Of a DNA stretch of 49,304 nt, positions 7,359 through 16,933 are shown piece after piece (position 1 is the first letter of the stretch; every line of letters starts with the position of its first letter). Source of the DNA: a virus; the IMG/VR virus record IMGVR_UViG_3300042397_002464, positions 1 to 49,304 of that record, one strand, 5' to 3'. The position numbers and the translations under genes were made by a program. Below the pieces are notes generated by a model. It searched no databases and had not been told where the DNA came from. It was given only the letters and a program-made list of their open reading frames with translations.

Positions 7359-9701
7359 CTACACCGCCGTTGCGTATTTGAAGGGGGCTTCGGCAAACGC
7401 CGTGACCAGATAGTGGTTGCCGTTGTCGTTGACGCCGTTGCCCGCGCCCGTGATCGGGCGGAAGCCGCTGGCGTAGCGTTCGATGAAGTTTTCGGCTTGC
7501 GGCAGCGACGCGCCATTGGGATAGACCGGCTGCAATGCGCCGTTGAACGGCTGCCGCGTGCCGGAAAACTGGCGATGCGCGGACGCAGCGCTGCCGTCCT
7601 TGATCGTGAGCGTGCGGAACTTGAAGCCGAGATCGGTCCAGGGACCGACGGTGGACGAGTTGCCGATGTAGCTCGGGAACGCCGACAGGCCGGGGATGCT
7701 CGTGTAGACGAAGGCGACGTAGAGATTGCCGCTGCTGTTCACGTCGTCGCTGTTGCCGACGGTGAAGACGCTGCTCGTCGGTTCGACGGTGACGGTGTTG
7801 TTGCCCCAGCGATTGATCGCGTTCGCCGTGTCGAACGCGAAGTTTTCGTTGAGATAGCCGTAGCGCGCGGCGCCGAAGCCGCGATGGAACAAGCACCAGC
7901 GCTGCGCGGCGCCGCTGATCTTTTTGACTTCGATGTAGTGCGGCACGGCATTGAGGCCGTGCGAGACGTTCTGCGTCCCGCCGTTGCCGGTATAGACGAC
8001 GACGTTGAACCCGTAGGCCGCTCCGATCCGCCACGCTTGCAGGATGTAGTTCTCGCCGGTCGTATTGTAATTATCGGCGTTCTGGAGATTGATCGCGGTC
8101 GGGCTCACCGAGGAGATAGACGACCCGGCGATTTCGATGTCGGTCGTGTCGGTGCGGGTAACGAGGTTGAAGCCGCGCACCGAGTTCGTAGCACTCCACG
8201 AGCGGGCAACCGTGATGGCCTTCTGCCGGATACTGCCTGCCGAGAAGCGATTGGAGATCGCCTGCGTGCCGCTGTTGCCCGCGTAAATCGTTTCCAGATA
8301 GGCGTCGTCGCCGCGAAGGATCGTCGGCGTCGGAAGGTTCCGCGTGTTGAGGGCGAGTGCGCCGCCGAGCGGCGAATAGATGAAGGGGCGCTGGCCGAAA
8401 TTTACCCGGTACGACTTCGACGAGACCACCGTGCCGTCGTTGAACGCCGGGACATAGGCGCCGCTCGTCAAACCGGTGTAGGCGACACCCTGTGCGACGC
8501 CGTTCTTGGAGAACGACAGTTCTCCCGCCGCGCGGTTGAAACGCACGCCGATGATGTCGCCGGTCGTGAACGTCGCGCCGTAGGCGCTGGCAGAGCCGCC
8601 GTTGATCTTGTTGCCGGTGCTGCTGATATAGCCCCAAAAGCCGGTGCTATCCGTCCACCCGCTGCCGCCGCCCGGCATGGCCGTGGTGAGCGCGACACCA
8701 GGGCAGAAATTGTTCGCGCCCGAACCAACAAGACACTCTACTTCCCAATAGAAATCGCCGCTCTCCATCGCGATACTGCCGACCGCGCCGCCCACACCAG
8801 CGCCGGGGAAGTTCACGAACAAATTGCCTTCGGAGTAGGTGGGCGAACCAGCGCCGGGGTTGAACAGAGGATTGAGCGTGCAGAAGTTGTTCGTCGGCGT
8901 GTCGGTCAGTTGATCGAACGTCGGACCAGCCGTGACGCTGATGCCGCTCGACGCCCAATCGTTGCCGTTGCCCGAGCGGTCCTGCCCGATAGTCGCGGTG
9001 CTCGTGGCATTGTCGAACGGCAGGAAAAACCCGTTCGCGCCGTAGGCGCCGCTGTAGCGCTTCGGAACCCATTGGCCGGTCGCCGGGTCGATCTCGCCGA
9101 AGCTGGACGGCGCGAGGGCCTGGCCGTCGATAAAGTAGAAATTGGCGAGCAGCATGTCTCCAAAGGCGTTGATACCGTTGTTGAACACCCCGATATTGTT
9201 TTGCGTGCCCGAGACATTCCAGGCCGCGCTTTGGGAGTTTTGAGCGGGCATAGTAGCGGCAGCAAAAGACGTGATCTGCGCGCCGTTCACGAAAATCCGC
9301 ATACGGCTGTCTGGCGCATTCGCCGACGTTTGCGCTTGCGTCGTGTCCGCTACGATCTGGACGGGGTAGAAAGCCGAAGGATCGCGAAAGACTGCCGTGG
9401 TCTGCAAAACTCCAGCGGCGTTGTTGAAATAGAAGTCCAGCGCGTCGGCCGCGATGCCCCCAAACGAAACATAATCGTAGGGCGCGGACCCGTTCGTAGG
9501 CATAGCCCCGAACACGGCGCGGTGCCCCGAACCGATGAGCCCGCGTTTGATCCAAAAAGAAGCGGTCCATGTCGTGCGAGAAGCAGGTGCCCCCGGCGTG
9601 CGGCTCAGGAACGCGCTGTTGTTGGCGCGGAAGCGCAGCGAGTTCTGGACGCGCGCACGGCTCGAGCCGCCGCCGACGGGAAGGAACGGCACGCCGAACA
9701 T
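7359..9701 (-). CDS. Large tail fibre / receptor-binding protein (LamG + SPRY-like)
   Basis: 780 residues from the ATG at 9701, which overlaps the stop of the upstream fibre gene (ATGA); this decides the start. The N-terminal third carries a concanavalin/LamG-like fold (TTWTASFWIKRG ... FVNGAQI ... FGDMLLANFYFIDGQAL). The middle holds a SPRY-like segment (SGDFYWEVEC ... GDIIGVRFNRAAGELSFSKNG). The C-terminus matches the DUF7483-type module of phage tails (GTQNVSHGLNAVPHYIEVKKI; family from memory). Such proteins bind the cell surface. Late-expressed, upstream of the lysis cassette. Confidence 0.82.
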   Translation of the reverse strand: MFGVPFLPVGGGSSRARVQNSLRFRANNSAFLSRTPGAPASRTTWTASFWIKRGLIGSGHRAVFGAMPTNGSAPYDYVSFGGIAADALDFYFNNAAGVLQTTAVFRDPSAFYPVQIVADTTQAQTSANAPDSRMRIFVNGAQITSFAAATMPAQNSQSAAWNVSGTQNNIGVFNNGINAFGDMLLANFYFIDGQALAPSSFGEIDPATGQWVPKRYSGAYGANGFFLPFDNATSTATIGQDRSGNGNDWASSGISVTAGPTFDQLTDTPTNNFCTLNPLFNPGAGSPTYSEGNLFVNFPGAGVGGAVGSIAMESGDFYWEVECLVGSGANNFCPGVALTTAMPGGGSGWTDSTGFWGYISSTGNKINGGSASAYGATFTTGDIIGVRFNRAAGELSFSKNGVAQGVAYTGLTSGAYVPAFNDGTVVSSKSYRVNFGQRPFIYSPLGGALALNTRNLPTPTILRGDDAYLETIYAGNSGTQAISNRFSAGSIRQKAITVARSWSATNSVRGFNLVTRTDTTDIEIAGSSISSVSPTAINLQNADNYNTTGENYILQAWRIGAAYGFNVVVYTGNGGTQNVSHGLNAVPHYIEVKKISGAAQRWCLFHRGFGAARYGYLNENFAFDTANAINRWGNNTVTVEPTSSVFTVGNSDDVNSSGNLYVAFVYTSIPGLSAFPSYIGNSSTVGPWTDLGFKFRTLTIKDGSAASAHRQFSGTRQPFNGALQPVYPNGASLPQAENFIERYASGFRPITGAGNGVNDNGNHYLVTAFAEAPFKYATAV

Positions 9702-11332
9702 CAGGACGCCACCGTGCGACGGCCCCACTCGCGCAGGCTCGTGCCGTCCGAACGGAACGTAAGCTGGAGCCGCGCGCCCGCCGGGAACGAGCCCGGCGCG
9801 CCGTCGTTCTGGTCGAAGATGTAGGCGACGTTGAACGCATGCGCGAACGCGCCGCCGGAATTCCGGATTTCCAGCGCGTAGAAGCGATCCGCGACGAGCC
9901 CGGTAGGTGCCGCAATCGTGCGCGCCGCCGTCGCCACGAGCGCGGCGACCTGGCCGTTGGCGGCGTTCCAGGCGACCGTGGCGGCATCGACCAGCGCCAG
10001 CGTTTGCGGCGTCTGTCCTGCGGTCCAGGTCTGCGACACGTTGAGGTAGGCGGCGTTCGCGAGCCCGAGCGCCGTGCGCGCGGCGGCGGCATCGGCCTGC
10101 ACGAGCAAGCTGCGCCCGAACGCCGTGGTCGTCAGGGCCGCGATAGCCGTGAGGTCGCTGTCGAGAGGCTGGTATCCGGTCGCGGCAGCGGCCGTCGTGA
10201 GATAGCTCGCGAGTGCCGTCGAAAGCTCGGCCGCCGTCGTGTAGGTCGGGTGCGGGTCCGCCGCCGCCGCGTGCGCCGCGACGGCCGACGCCGCCGTTCC
10301 CGCCGCGTCAACGCCGAGGGCCGTGCGCCCGGCGGCTGCGTCGGCAAGCGCCAGGAGCCCGCGCCCGAACGCCGTCGTGGTCAGCGCCGCGATAGCCGTG
10401 AGATCGCTGTCGAGCGGCTGCAAAGTCGCCACGGCAGCGGCAAGCTCGGCCGTGGTGGTGTAGTCCGGGTGCGGGTTGGGGAGCGCTTCGTGCGCCGCGA
10501 TGCGCGCCAGGACATGATCGGCGACGGCTTTGGACGTGGGGATCGCGCCGTCGTTGGCGGCGGCGAAGTTCGCCGTTTCGTGGACCGGGACGGGCGTGGG
10601 CGTGGCGTTCGCGGCCGTGAGGTTCCCGATGAGGGATTTCGGCCCGAGCGGGACGTTGGGGTTGCCTGCCGCTGCCGCGACGATAGCGGCTTGGAGCGCC
10701 CAATAGCGCGCCGACCAGTGCGCGCCGGACACGCCCATCTGGTCCAGGTTGGCACCGGGGATCGTGTTGTTGCCGTCCAGGAACTCGGACCAAAGCTGCG
10801 CAAGCTGCGCGTAGTTCAGCGCCTTGCCTTCGGATGCCTGGGCCGTGTTGCGCGCGTTGGTCGCCGTGGTCGAGGCGTTGCTCGCGTTCGTAGCGTGCGT
10901 CTGCGCTTGGGTCGCGCTGGCGGTGGCGCTCGCGGCCCCTGTCGAGGCCGTCGTCGCGTGTCCCGCCGCCGCGTTCGCCTGGGCTTGGGCGCTTGTCGCG
11001 TGTCCTGCGGCGGTCGTGGCGCTGTTTTGGGCACTGGACGCAAAGCCCTGCGCCGCCGCGACTTGCGGGTTCACCTGGGCCAGCACGTCGTTCGTGATTT
11101 CCGTCGTCAGATCGAGCGAAAGCTGGTCGTTGCCGATGGCGCCGGGCTTGATCGTGCCGTCGTCGGCGAGCGACTGCCGGACAAACGCCTTGAGTTGGGT
11201 GATCGCCGCGTTGGGGCGGTCGAGTTCCTGGTCGATCTTGTCGCCGGGCGGGGGTGTGGTCGGGTTGTTGGTCCCGAAATCCGTGAACGAATACTGCCGG
11301 ACAGGATCGTTGGGCGGCGGGGTCGGCGGCAT
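9701..11332 (-). CDS. Tail fibre protein with Ala-rich coiled-coil repeats
   Basis: 543 residues from the ATG at 11332 (an in-frame ATG at 11410 has no support). The first 60 residues are Pro-rich and probably virion-binding (RQYSFTDFGTNNP, DKIDQELDRPNAAITQLKAFV). A long Ala/Thr/Ser/Gln heptad region follows (GHATSAQAQANAAAGHATT...), like the trimeric shaft of lambda Stf-type fibres. Then come two copies of LDSDLTAIAALTTTAFGR (near 10130 and 10370) and a beta-rich C-terminus. It is co-translated with the next fibre gene. Confidence 0.82.
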   Translation of the reverse strand: MPPTPPPNDPVRQYSFTDFGTNNPTTPPPGDKIDQELDRPNAAITQLKAFVRQSLADDGTIKPGAIGNDQLSLDLTTEITNDVLAQVNPQVAAAQGFASSAQNSATTAAGHATSAQAQANAAAGHATTASTGAASATASATQAQTHATNASNASTTATNARNTAQASEGKALNYAQLAQLWSEFLDGNNTIPGANLDQMGVSGAHWSARYWALQAAIVAAAAGNPNVPLGPKSLIGNLTAANATPTPVPVHETANFAAANDGAIPTSKAVADHVLARIAAHEALPNPHPDYTTTAELAAAVATLQPLDSDLTAIAALTTTAFGRGLLALADAAAGRTALGVDAAGTAASAVAAHAAAADPHPTYTTAAELSTALASYLTTAAAATGYQPLDSDLTAIAALTTTAFGRSLLVQADAAAARTALGLANAAYLNVSQTWTAGQTPQTLALVDAATVAWNAANGQVAALVATAARTIAAPTGLVADRFYALEIRNSGGAFAHAFNVAYIFDQNDGAPGSFPAGARLQLTFRSDGTSLREWGRRTVAS

Positions 11333-11384
11333 TTGGGCCTGGCTCCGGCTAAAGTGCTGCGCGCTCGGGTGTCTTGCGTGTAGG

Positions 11385-11480
11385 TTTTGTAGATGCTTTT
11401 CGCAGGACACGCAAGGGGTTGCGTGCGCAGGAGAACAGATTAAGAACGAAAAGTTATAAAAATCGCGACTTTGTGCGAGT
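11385..11480 (-). promoter_or_regulatory. Possible late promoter region ahead of the tail fibre genes
   Basis: The stretch between the TerS candidate and the fibre gene is AT-rich compared with its surroundings. On the minus strand it contains a TATAAC word (11450 region) and, closer to the gene, CTACAAAA (11385-11392). No good -35 hexamer is at the right distance, so the promoter call is weak. Confidence 0.25.
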
Positions 11481-11490
11481 GGGCGATAGA

Positions 11491-11563
11491 GAAAAATCCC
11501 GCGCGCGCCGGGGCACCCCAGGGGGTGGGCCGGGTCGCGGCTTGGTTGGTTGATCGGGGTGCC
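11491..11563 (-). terminator. Possible terminator after the TerS candidate
   Basis: The arms GGCACCCC (11512-11519) and GGGGTGCC (11556-11563) can pair, with further GC-rich pairing inside. On the minus strand a run of five T follows after about 12 bases. It lies downstream of the stop at 11606. The loop is long and the spacing to the T-run is not ideal. Confidence 0.3.
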
Positions 11564-11605
11564 TGTCCCTGTCTAGGACACGGCTTGTCCCGTCTTATCA
11601 ACAGG

Positions 11606-11860
11606 TTATGTCAGTTCTGCCGCCCGACTTGTGCGCAATGCCTGTAGCTCGGCTGCCATTTCCTCGCGGGATAGCTCCGCGAGAGGTTTGTTTCCTGGCT
11701 TTATGGGCGGCAAAGCGTGCTTGCCGAGGCTCCCATCGATTTCGAGGAGCGTGCGCGCGGCCTGGGCACGCGCTGCGGCTGGTGCATCAGGGTTGCCACA
11801 GATGTCGCGCAGAGCCGCGAGCGCTAACTCCCTCGTATCGTCACCAAGTTTTGCGCTCAT
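11606..11860 (-). CDS. Small terminase-associated protein, candidate TerS
   Basis: 84 residues from the ATG at 11860, which has a GGAG ribosome site 9 bases upstream. The sequence is helical (DDTRELALAALRDICGNPDAPAAARAQAARTLLEIDG) and then basic (LSREEMAAELQALRTSRAAEL). Short helical proteins of this kind lie at the start of late operons in many proteobacterial phages and are often annotated as terminase small subunit-like. It heads the same strand as TerL but is 6 kb away. Assignment as TerS is tentative. Confidence 0.5.
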   Translation of the reverse strand: MSAKLGDDTRELALAALRDICGNPDAPAAARAQAARTLLEIDGSLGKHALPPIKPGNKPLAELSREEMAAELQALRTSRAAELT

Positions 11861-11862
11861 GC

Positions 11863-12273
11863 TCAATTCTCCGATTTTTGGGCCAGGACACGCGCCCACG
11901 TCTCATGGTCCTGGGACAGATAGGCTTGAATAAGCTGTTCCGCCTGTACAGCGGCAGCCAGCGACCGGCGCCGACGCTTCGAGAGCGCAGCTTGAATGAT
12001 CGGCAGCGCCAGGACATGGGCCGGGACAAGACCTTTGCACACCGCGCGCCGGACGCCATTGCGCGCAACACGCCGAGGATCGGTCGGAACGCGCCGGGCG
12101 TTGCCGCCGTGCAACCGGCAAAACTCGCGACCTTTGACCACGACGGCGCGGCAGCGCTCCCCAGTCCAACGCGCCACGGCTTTGCAGGTCAGACGGCTAG
12201 AGCCGCCGCCAAAATAGCCCTTCGAGCGGTTTTCTTCGAGAGCGCGAACTGATCCGGGGGACGGCCAAGGCAT
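11863..12273 (-). CDS. HGG-motif protein with a Cys/His cluster
   Basis: 136 residues from the ATG at 12273, the first gene of the late strand; AGGA lies just upstream. It contains CKAVARWTGERCRAVVVKG followed by FCRLHGG, a Cys-x10-Cys...Cys-x2-His arrangement seen in many phage proteins encoded next to terminase small subunits. The cluster could bind zinc and nucleic acid. The C-terminus is basic and helical. It overlaps nothing and ends 2 bases before the TerS candidate. Function unknown. Confidence 0.6.
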   Translation of the reverse strand: MPWPSPGSVRALEENRSKGYFGGGSSRLTCKAVARWTGERCRAVVVKGREFCRLHGGNARRVPTDPRRVARNGVRRAVCKGLVPAHVLALPIIQAALSKRRRRSLAAAVQAEQLIQAYLSQDHETWARVLAQKSEN

Positions 12274-12323
12274 GTCCTGAATATGGCCTCTCGAATTTAT
12301 TTTGTCCGAACTGTCTTTTTGTC

Positions 12324-12378
12324 TTGTCTTCAAAACGACAAATTGCCATATTGTCAGACAGGGCAGCTTTTTGCCCTG
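12324..12378. promoter_or_regulatory. Operator-like inverted repeats between divergent operons
   Basis: Two inverted repeats lie in the 127-bp gap between the late minus-strand operon and the plus-strand AAA+ gene. TTGTC-N8-GACAA spans 12324-12341. CAGGGCA-N6-TGCCCTG spans 12359-12378 with a T-rich loop. Several more TTGTC/TGTCT words surround them, and the region is AT-rich. A shared operator or promoter region is likely. I could not pick a clear sigma70 pair. Confidence 0.4.
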
Positions 12379-12400
12379 GACACCACAGGAGACAGACCAC

Positions 12401-13837
12401 ATGACCGCAACCGCAAACATGAGGCTTACAGCCGAAGAGCGCGAAGCCTTGCGCTCCGCACTCCGCAAGCATCCGAACCGTCCGCAGGACATGCAAGTCT
12501 CTGCGCTCAAAAAAGAAGAGCTTTTGAGGGCCTGCGAAACGCTGGGCATCGACACAGCCGAAACGATCCGAGCCGCCACAGCGCCGCAAGGCGCAATGGC
12601 TTTGTCGGTCACGAGCACGAACACGGGCGCAGACCTGGACGACAGCGGCGACGTGGACGATCCGGTCGAACTCGAGCCCGTCTCCGATCCGGTCGAAGAC
12701 GCAATCAAGCCGATCCTGGCGCCGTTGGGACAGGGCGACTTCGGGACCTTCAAAAACCGCCTGCGCGAACTCGCGCAAAAAGCCCTGGTCAAGCCCGAGC
12801 CTGCGCAGACGAGCGCAATGCCCGTGTTGGTTATCCCGACCAGCGCAGGCGCGCACGAAGCTTCGAAGATTTTTCCCGAACTCAAAAACACGTTCGCCGC
12901 GCGCGTGATGTTGAACGTGACCGAGAACGGGAACACGCGCCCGGTCGATCCAAACTACGTCTTTCCCGCAAGCCTGGACATGATCGTGAGCACGCTCTAC
13001 CGGCGCGGCGGCAACGTGTTTTTGACTGGCCCCAAGGGTGCTGGCAAGACGAGCCTCGCCGAGCAAATCGCGGCACGTCTCAAAGCGCCCTTTGCGCATA
13101 TCGAGTGCTCGGAAGCGACCGACGGGCCCTATCTGATCGGACAGACCTTGCCGACGCCCGACGGTGGGACGGCGTGGCGCGACGGTGTCTTGGCGGCGGC
13201 GATCCGCAAGCCTGGGACAGTGGTGCTTATCGACGAGCCGAGCACGGCACGTCCTGGCGCGCTCATGGCCCTTCAAGGCGTCTTGTCCGCTTTGCGCACG
13301 CTCACGATCCCCGAGACGGGCGAGGCCGTGCGCGTGGCGCCCGGCGTGGTCTTCATTCTCGCCGACAATACCAATGGCAGCGGCGATACGACCGGCGCCT
13401 ATGCCGGGACGGCGCCCATGAACAGCGCCACGGTTGACCGTGCCGCGATCATGGTGCGCGTGGACTACGCGGACCGGGACACCGAAGCGAAGATCATTTC
13501 GGCCAAGACGGGCTGCACGCCGACGCTGGCGCAGATCATCGCCGATTGCGCGCTCGCAACGCGCCAGGACGCGGACAAGGGCAAGCTCACGATGGGCCTG
13601 GGCCTGCGCCGCTTGCTGGCACTGGGCGAACTCCTTGCCGACGGCGCCGATCCGGAACGCGCCGTCGAGACTTCGATCCTGGCGCACTGCCCGCCCGACG
13701 ACCGCGAACATCTGAGACAGATGACCGTGGCGATGCTGGCACCTGCCGCGATCAAGGCCGCGCGCGACGGCCGCGCCGAAACGGGCAAGACGCGCGCGAA
13801 AAAAGCCGCCGATGCCGACGCGCTCGAAAACTTCTAA
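12401..13837 (+). CDS. MoxR/CobS-type AAA+ ATPase
   Basis: 478 residues from the ATG at 12401, with AGGAGA about 10 bases upstream; the frame stays open to 12302 but the upstream part lacks a ribosome site. The first 200 residues are accessory, including a SAP-like stretch (VSALKKEELLRACETLGID). The AAA+ core has Walker A GPKGAGKTS (210-218), Walker B VVLIDEPS (274-281) and a sensor-1-like FILADNTN. The closest pattern is CobS, the ATPase of cobaltochelatase, and other MoxR proteins that work with a VWA partner. That partner is encoded next, 13 bases downstream. A role in metal insertion is possible but unproven; remodelling of a protein target is as likely. Confidence 0.85.
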   Translation: MTATANMRLTAEEREALRSALRKHPNRPQDMQVSALKKEELLRACETLGIDTAETIRAATAPQGAMALSVTSTNTGADLDDSGDVDDPVELEPVSDPVEDAIKPILAPLGQGDFGTFKNRLRELAQKALVKPEPAQTSAMPVLVIPTSAGAHEASKIFPELKNTFAARVMLNVTENGNTRPVDPNYVFPASLDMIVSTLYRRGGNVFLTGPKGAGKTSLAEQIAARLKAPFAHIECSEATDGPYLIGQTLPTPDGGTAWRDGVLAAAIRKPGTVVLIDEPSTARPGALMALQGVLSALRTLTIPETGEAVRVAPGVVFILADNTNGSGDTTGAYAGTAPMNSATVDRAAIMVRVDYADRDTEAKIISAKTGCTPTLAQIIADCALATRQDADKGKLTMGLGLRRLLALGELLADGADPERAVETSILAHCPPDDREHLRQMTVAMLAPAAIKAARDGRAETGKTRAKKAADADALENF

Positions 13838-13850
13838 GGAGAAAACGCCG

Positions 13851-15658
<1,808 letters not shown>

Positions 15659-15662
<4 letters not shown>

Positions 15663-15769
15663 GCGGCCCGAAGGATTGGCGCGATCCGCACCACTGGACG
15701 CACTTCGCGGCCCTGGTGCTGATCGTGCTGGGCGCCCTGTGCCTCTTGGCTTGGCGCCTCAGTTGGTAA
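15659..15769 (+). CDS. 36-residue single-span membrane peptide
   Basis: The ATG overlaps the stop of the CobT-like gene (ATGA). The peptide reads MSGPKDWRDPHHWTH, then one hydrophobic span (FAALVLIVLGALCLLAW) and a short tail. The tight coupling and the clean membrane segment argue for a real gene. It might anchor or modulate the AAA+/VWA pair at the membrane, or act as a small lysis peptide; neither can be shown here. Confidence 0.55.
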
Positions 15770-15857
15770 TGCCGAACGGCACGGCAGGACGGCGCAGCGA
15801 TGCGCCGTCCGACCGTGCCGGGCGATCCTGCCCGACACGAACCCAGGAGCAAAGAAC

Positions 15858-16379
15858 ATGGGAACCCGAGCGACAATCACGTTTCAGGACAAAGACGATC
15901 CGAACGCGATCACGATCTACACTCAATATGACGGCTATCCGCAATGCCCCGGCATGGGGCAGAAGCTTATCGAAACGCTGTTCAAGGCTTGGCGTTTGCC
16001 GCGATACGAGGCCGACGAATTTGCGGCCGCTTTTGTCGCCGCGAACAAAGCCGAGCAAGGCGGCATCCGTATTCTTGCCGACACGAACCCCGAAGCCTGG
16101 GCCAAATGGTCCGGCATCGAATACCGCTATCTGGTCAGACCGGGCGGCAAGACGGGCGTCCTCTCGATTGCGTGCTGGGAGACGGACGCCGAGGACAAGT
16201 GGAAGCTCCACAGCAGCGGACCCCTTCTGACATGGCTGCGCGATCAAACCGCATGCCCAATCGCCGATCCACGCCGCGACACGCGCGTGTTCCAGAACCA
16301 CATCGACGCGCTCGATGCCTACGAAAACGGGCACCCTCACCCCAGGACCGTCAAGACCCCTGAGACCCAAGGAGCCTGA
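15858..16379 (+). CDS. Conserved-looking protein of unknown function
   Basis: 173 residues, ATG with AGGAG 10 bases upstream. It begins MGTRATITFQDKDDPNAITIYTQYDGYP, a beta-rich opening that I have seen in small phage and plasmid proteins of unknown role (often starting MGTRA). A mixed alpha/beta body follows and a Pro-rich tail. It is the last gene before a strong terminator and is probably co-transcribed with the CobS/CobT-like genes. No catalytic motif is recognised. Confidence 0.75.
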   Translation: MGTRATITFQDKDDPNAITIYTQYDGYPQCPGMGQKLIETLFKAWRLPRYEADEFAAAFVAANKAEQGGIRILADTNPEAWAKWSGIEYRYLVRPGGKTGVLSIACWETDAEDKWKLHSSGPLLTWLRDQTACPIADPRRDTRVFQNHIDALDAYENGHPHPRTVKTPETQGA

Positions 16380-16474
16380 ACCGAGCCCGTCTCGCGCGCC
16401 TGGAGCGAGCCAGGACGCGCGAGACGGACTAGCCAGCTACACCCCTAGCCCCGCTCACCGCTCACGCGCCTACA

Positions 16475-16506
16475 AGCCCGGCAGCCGACAAGCTGCCGGG
16501 CTTTTT
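16475..16506 (+). terminator. Rho-independent terminator
   Basis: A perfect 10-bp stem, AGCCCGGCAG (16475-16484) with CTGCCGGGCT (16493-16502), closes an 8-base loop and runs straight into five T. It ends the plus-strand CobS/CobT operon. Confidence 0.9.
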
Positions 16507-16599
16507 CATTCCCCGCCGCCCGTCACCGCACAGCCGCCGCAAGAACCATCCGAAACCCCGAACCCGGCCCAATCCCTCAAGACCCGACCCGAGCGGCCC

Positions 16600-16830
16600 G
16601 CAACACAACGACACAACGACACATACCCCCAATTCTCGCTATATGGGGGGTATTCTATATATTAGCGATGCTTATTCTATATTCTTCACACACAAGGATT
16701 ATCATATTTGATGTGTTGATGTGTTGAATATTGATTTATACTAGTGAAAACAACGCTTTATGCGCCGACACATCAAAATATTTTCGATGTGTCGGGTATG
16801 TGTCGCCAACCGTGTTAGATGTGTCGCCTC
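16600..16830. other. AT-rich gene-free stretch with iterons, candidate replication origin
   Basis: Between the terminators at 16506 and 16877 no gene is supported. The stretch is strikingly AT-rich in a GC-rich genome. The 9-mer GATGTGT(T/C)G appears at 16710-16718, 16718-16726, 16786-16794 and 16818-16826, with TATGTGTCG at 16797-16805 and the inverted form at 16766-16774. A perfect inverted repeat CCGACACATC / GATGTGTCGG (16765-16795) flanks an 11-base AT loop. The primase-helicase gene ends right beside it. Iterons plus a melting region are typical of origins; the function is inferred. Confidence 0.5.
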
Positions 16831-16876
16831 GGCTTTTCGAGATAAGACCCGCCGTCGCCGCGTCTCCCACAAACAA

Positions 16877-16912
16877 GAACGCCGTCGAGGGCTCCTGCCC
16901 TCGACGGCGTTC
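16877..16912 (-). terminator. Long hairpin, probable terminator of the primase operon
   Basis: A perfect 16-bp stem (GAACGCCGTCGAGGGC, 16877-16892; its complement at 16897-16912) with a TCCT loop lies just after the primase stop. On the minus strand it is followed by TTGTTTG, a weak T-tract. Confidence 0.7.
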
Positions 16913-16933
16913 TCGATCCCCTAGCCCGACCGG

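Noticed and set aside
12302-12400. Upstream start for the AAA+ gene
   Set aside because: No ribosome site, and the stretch holds operator-like repeats.
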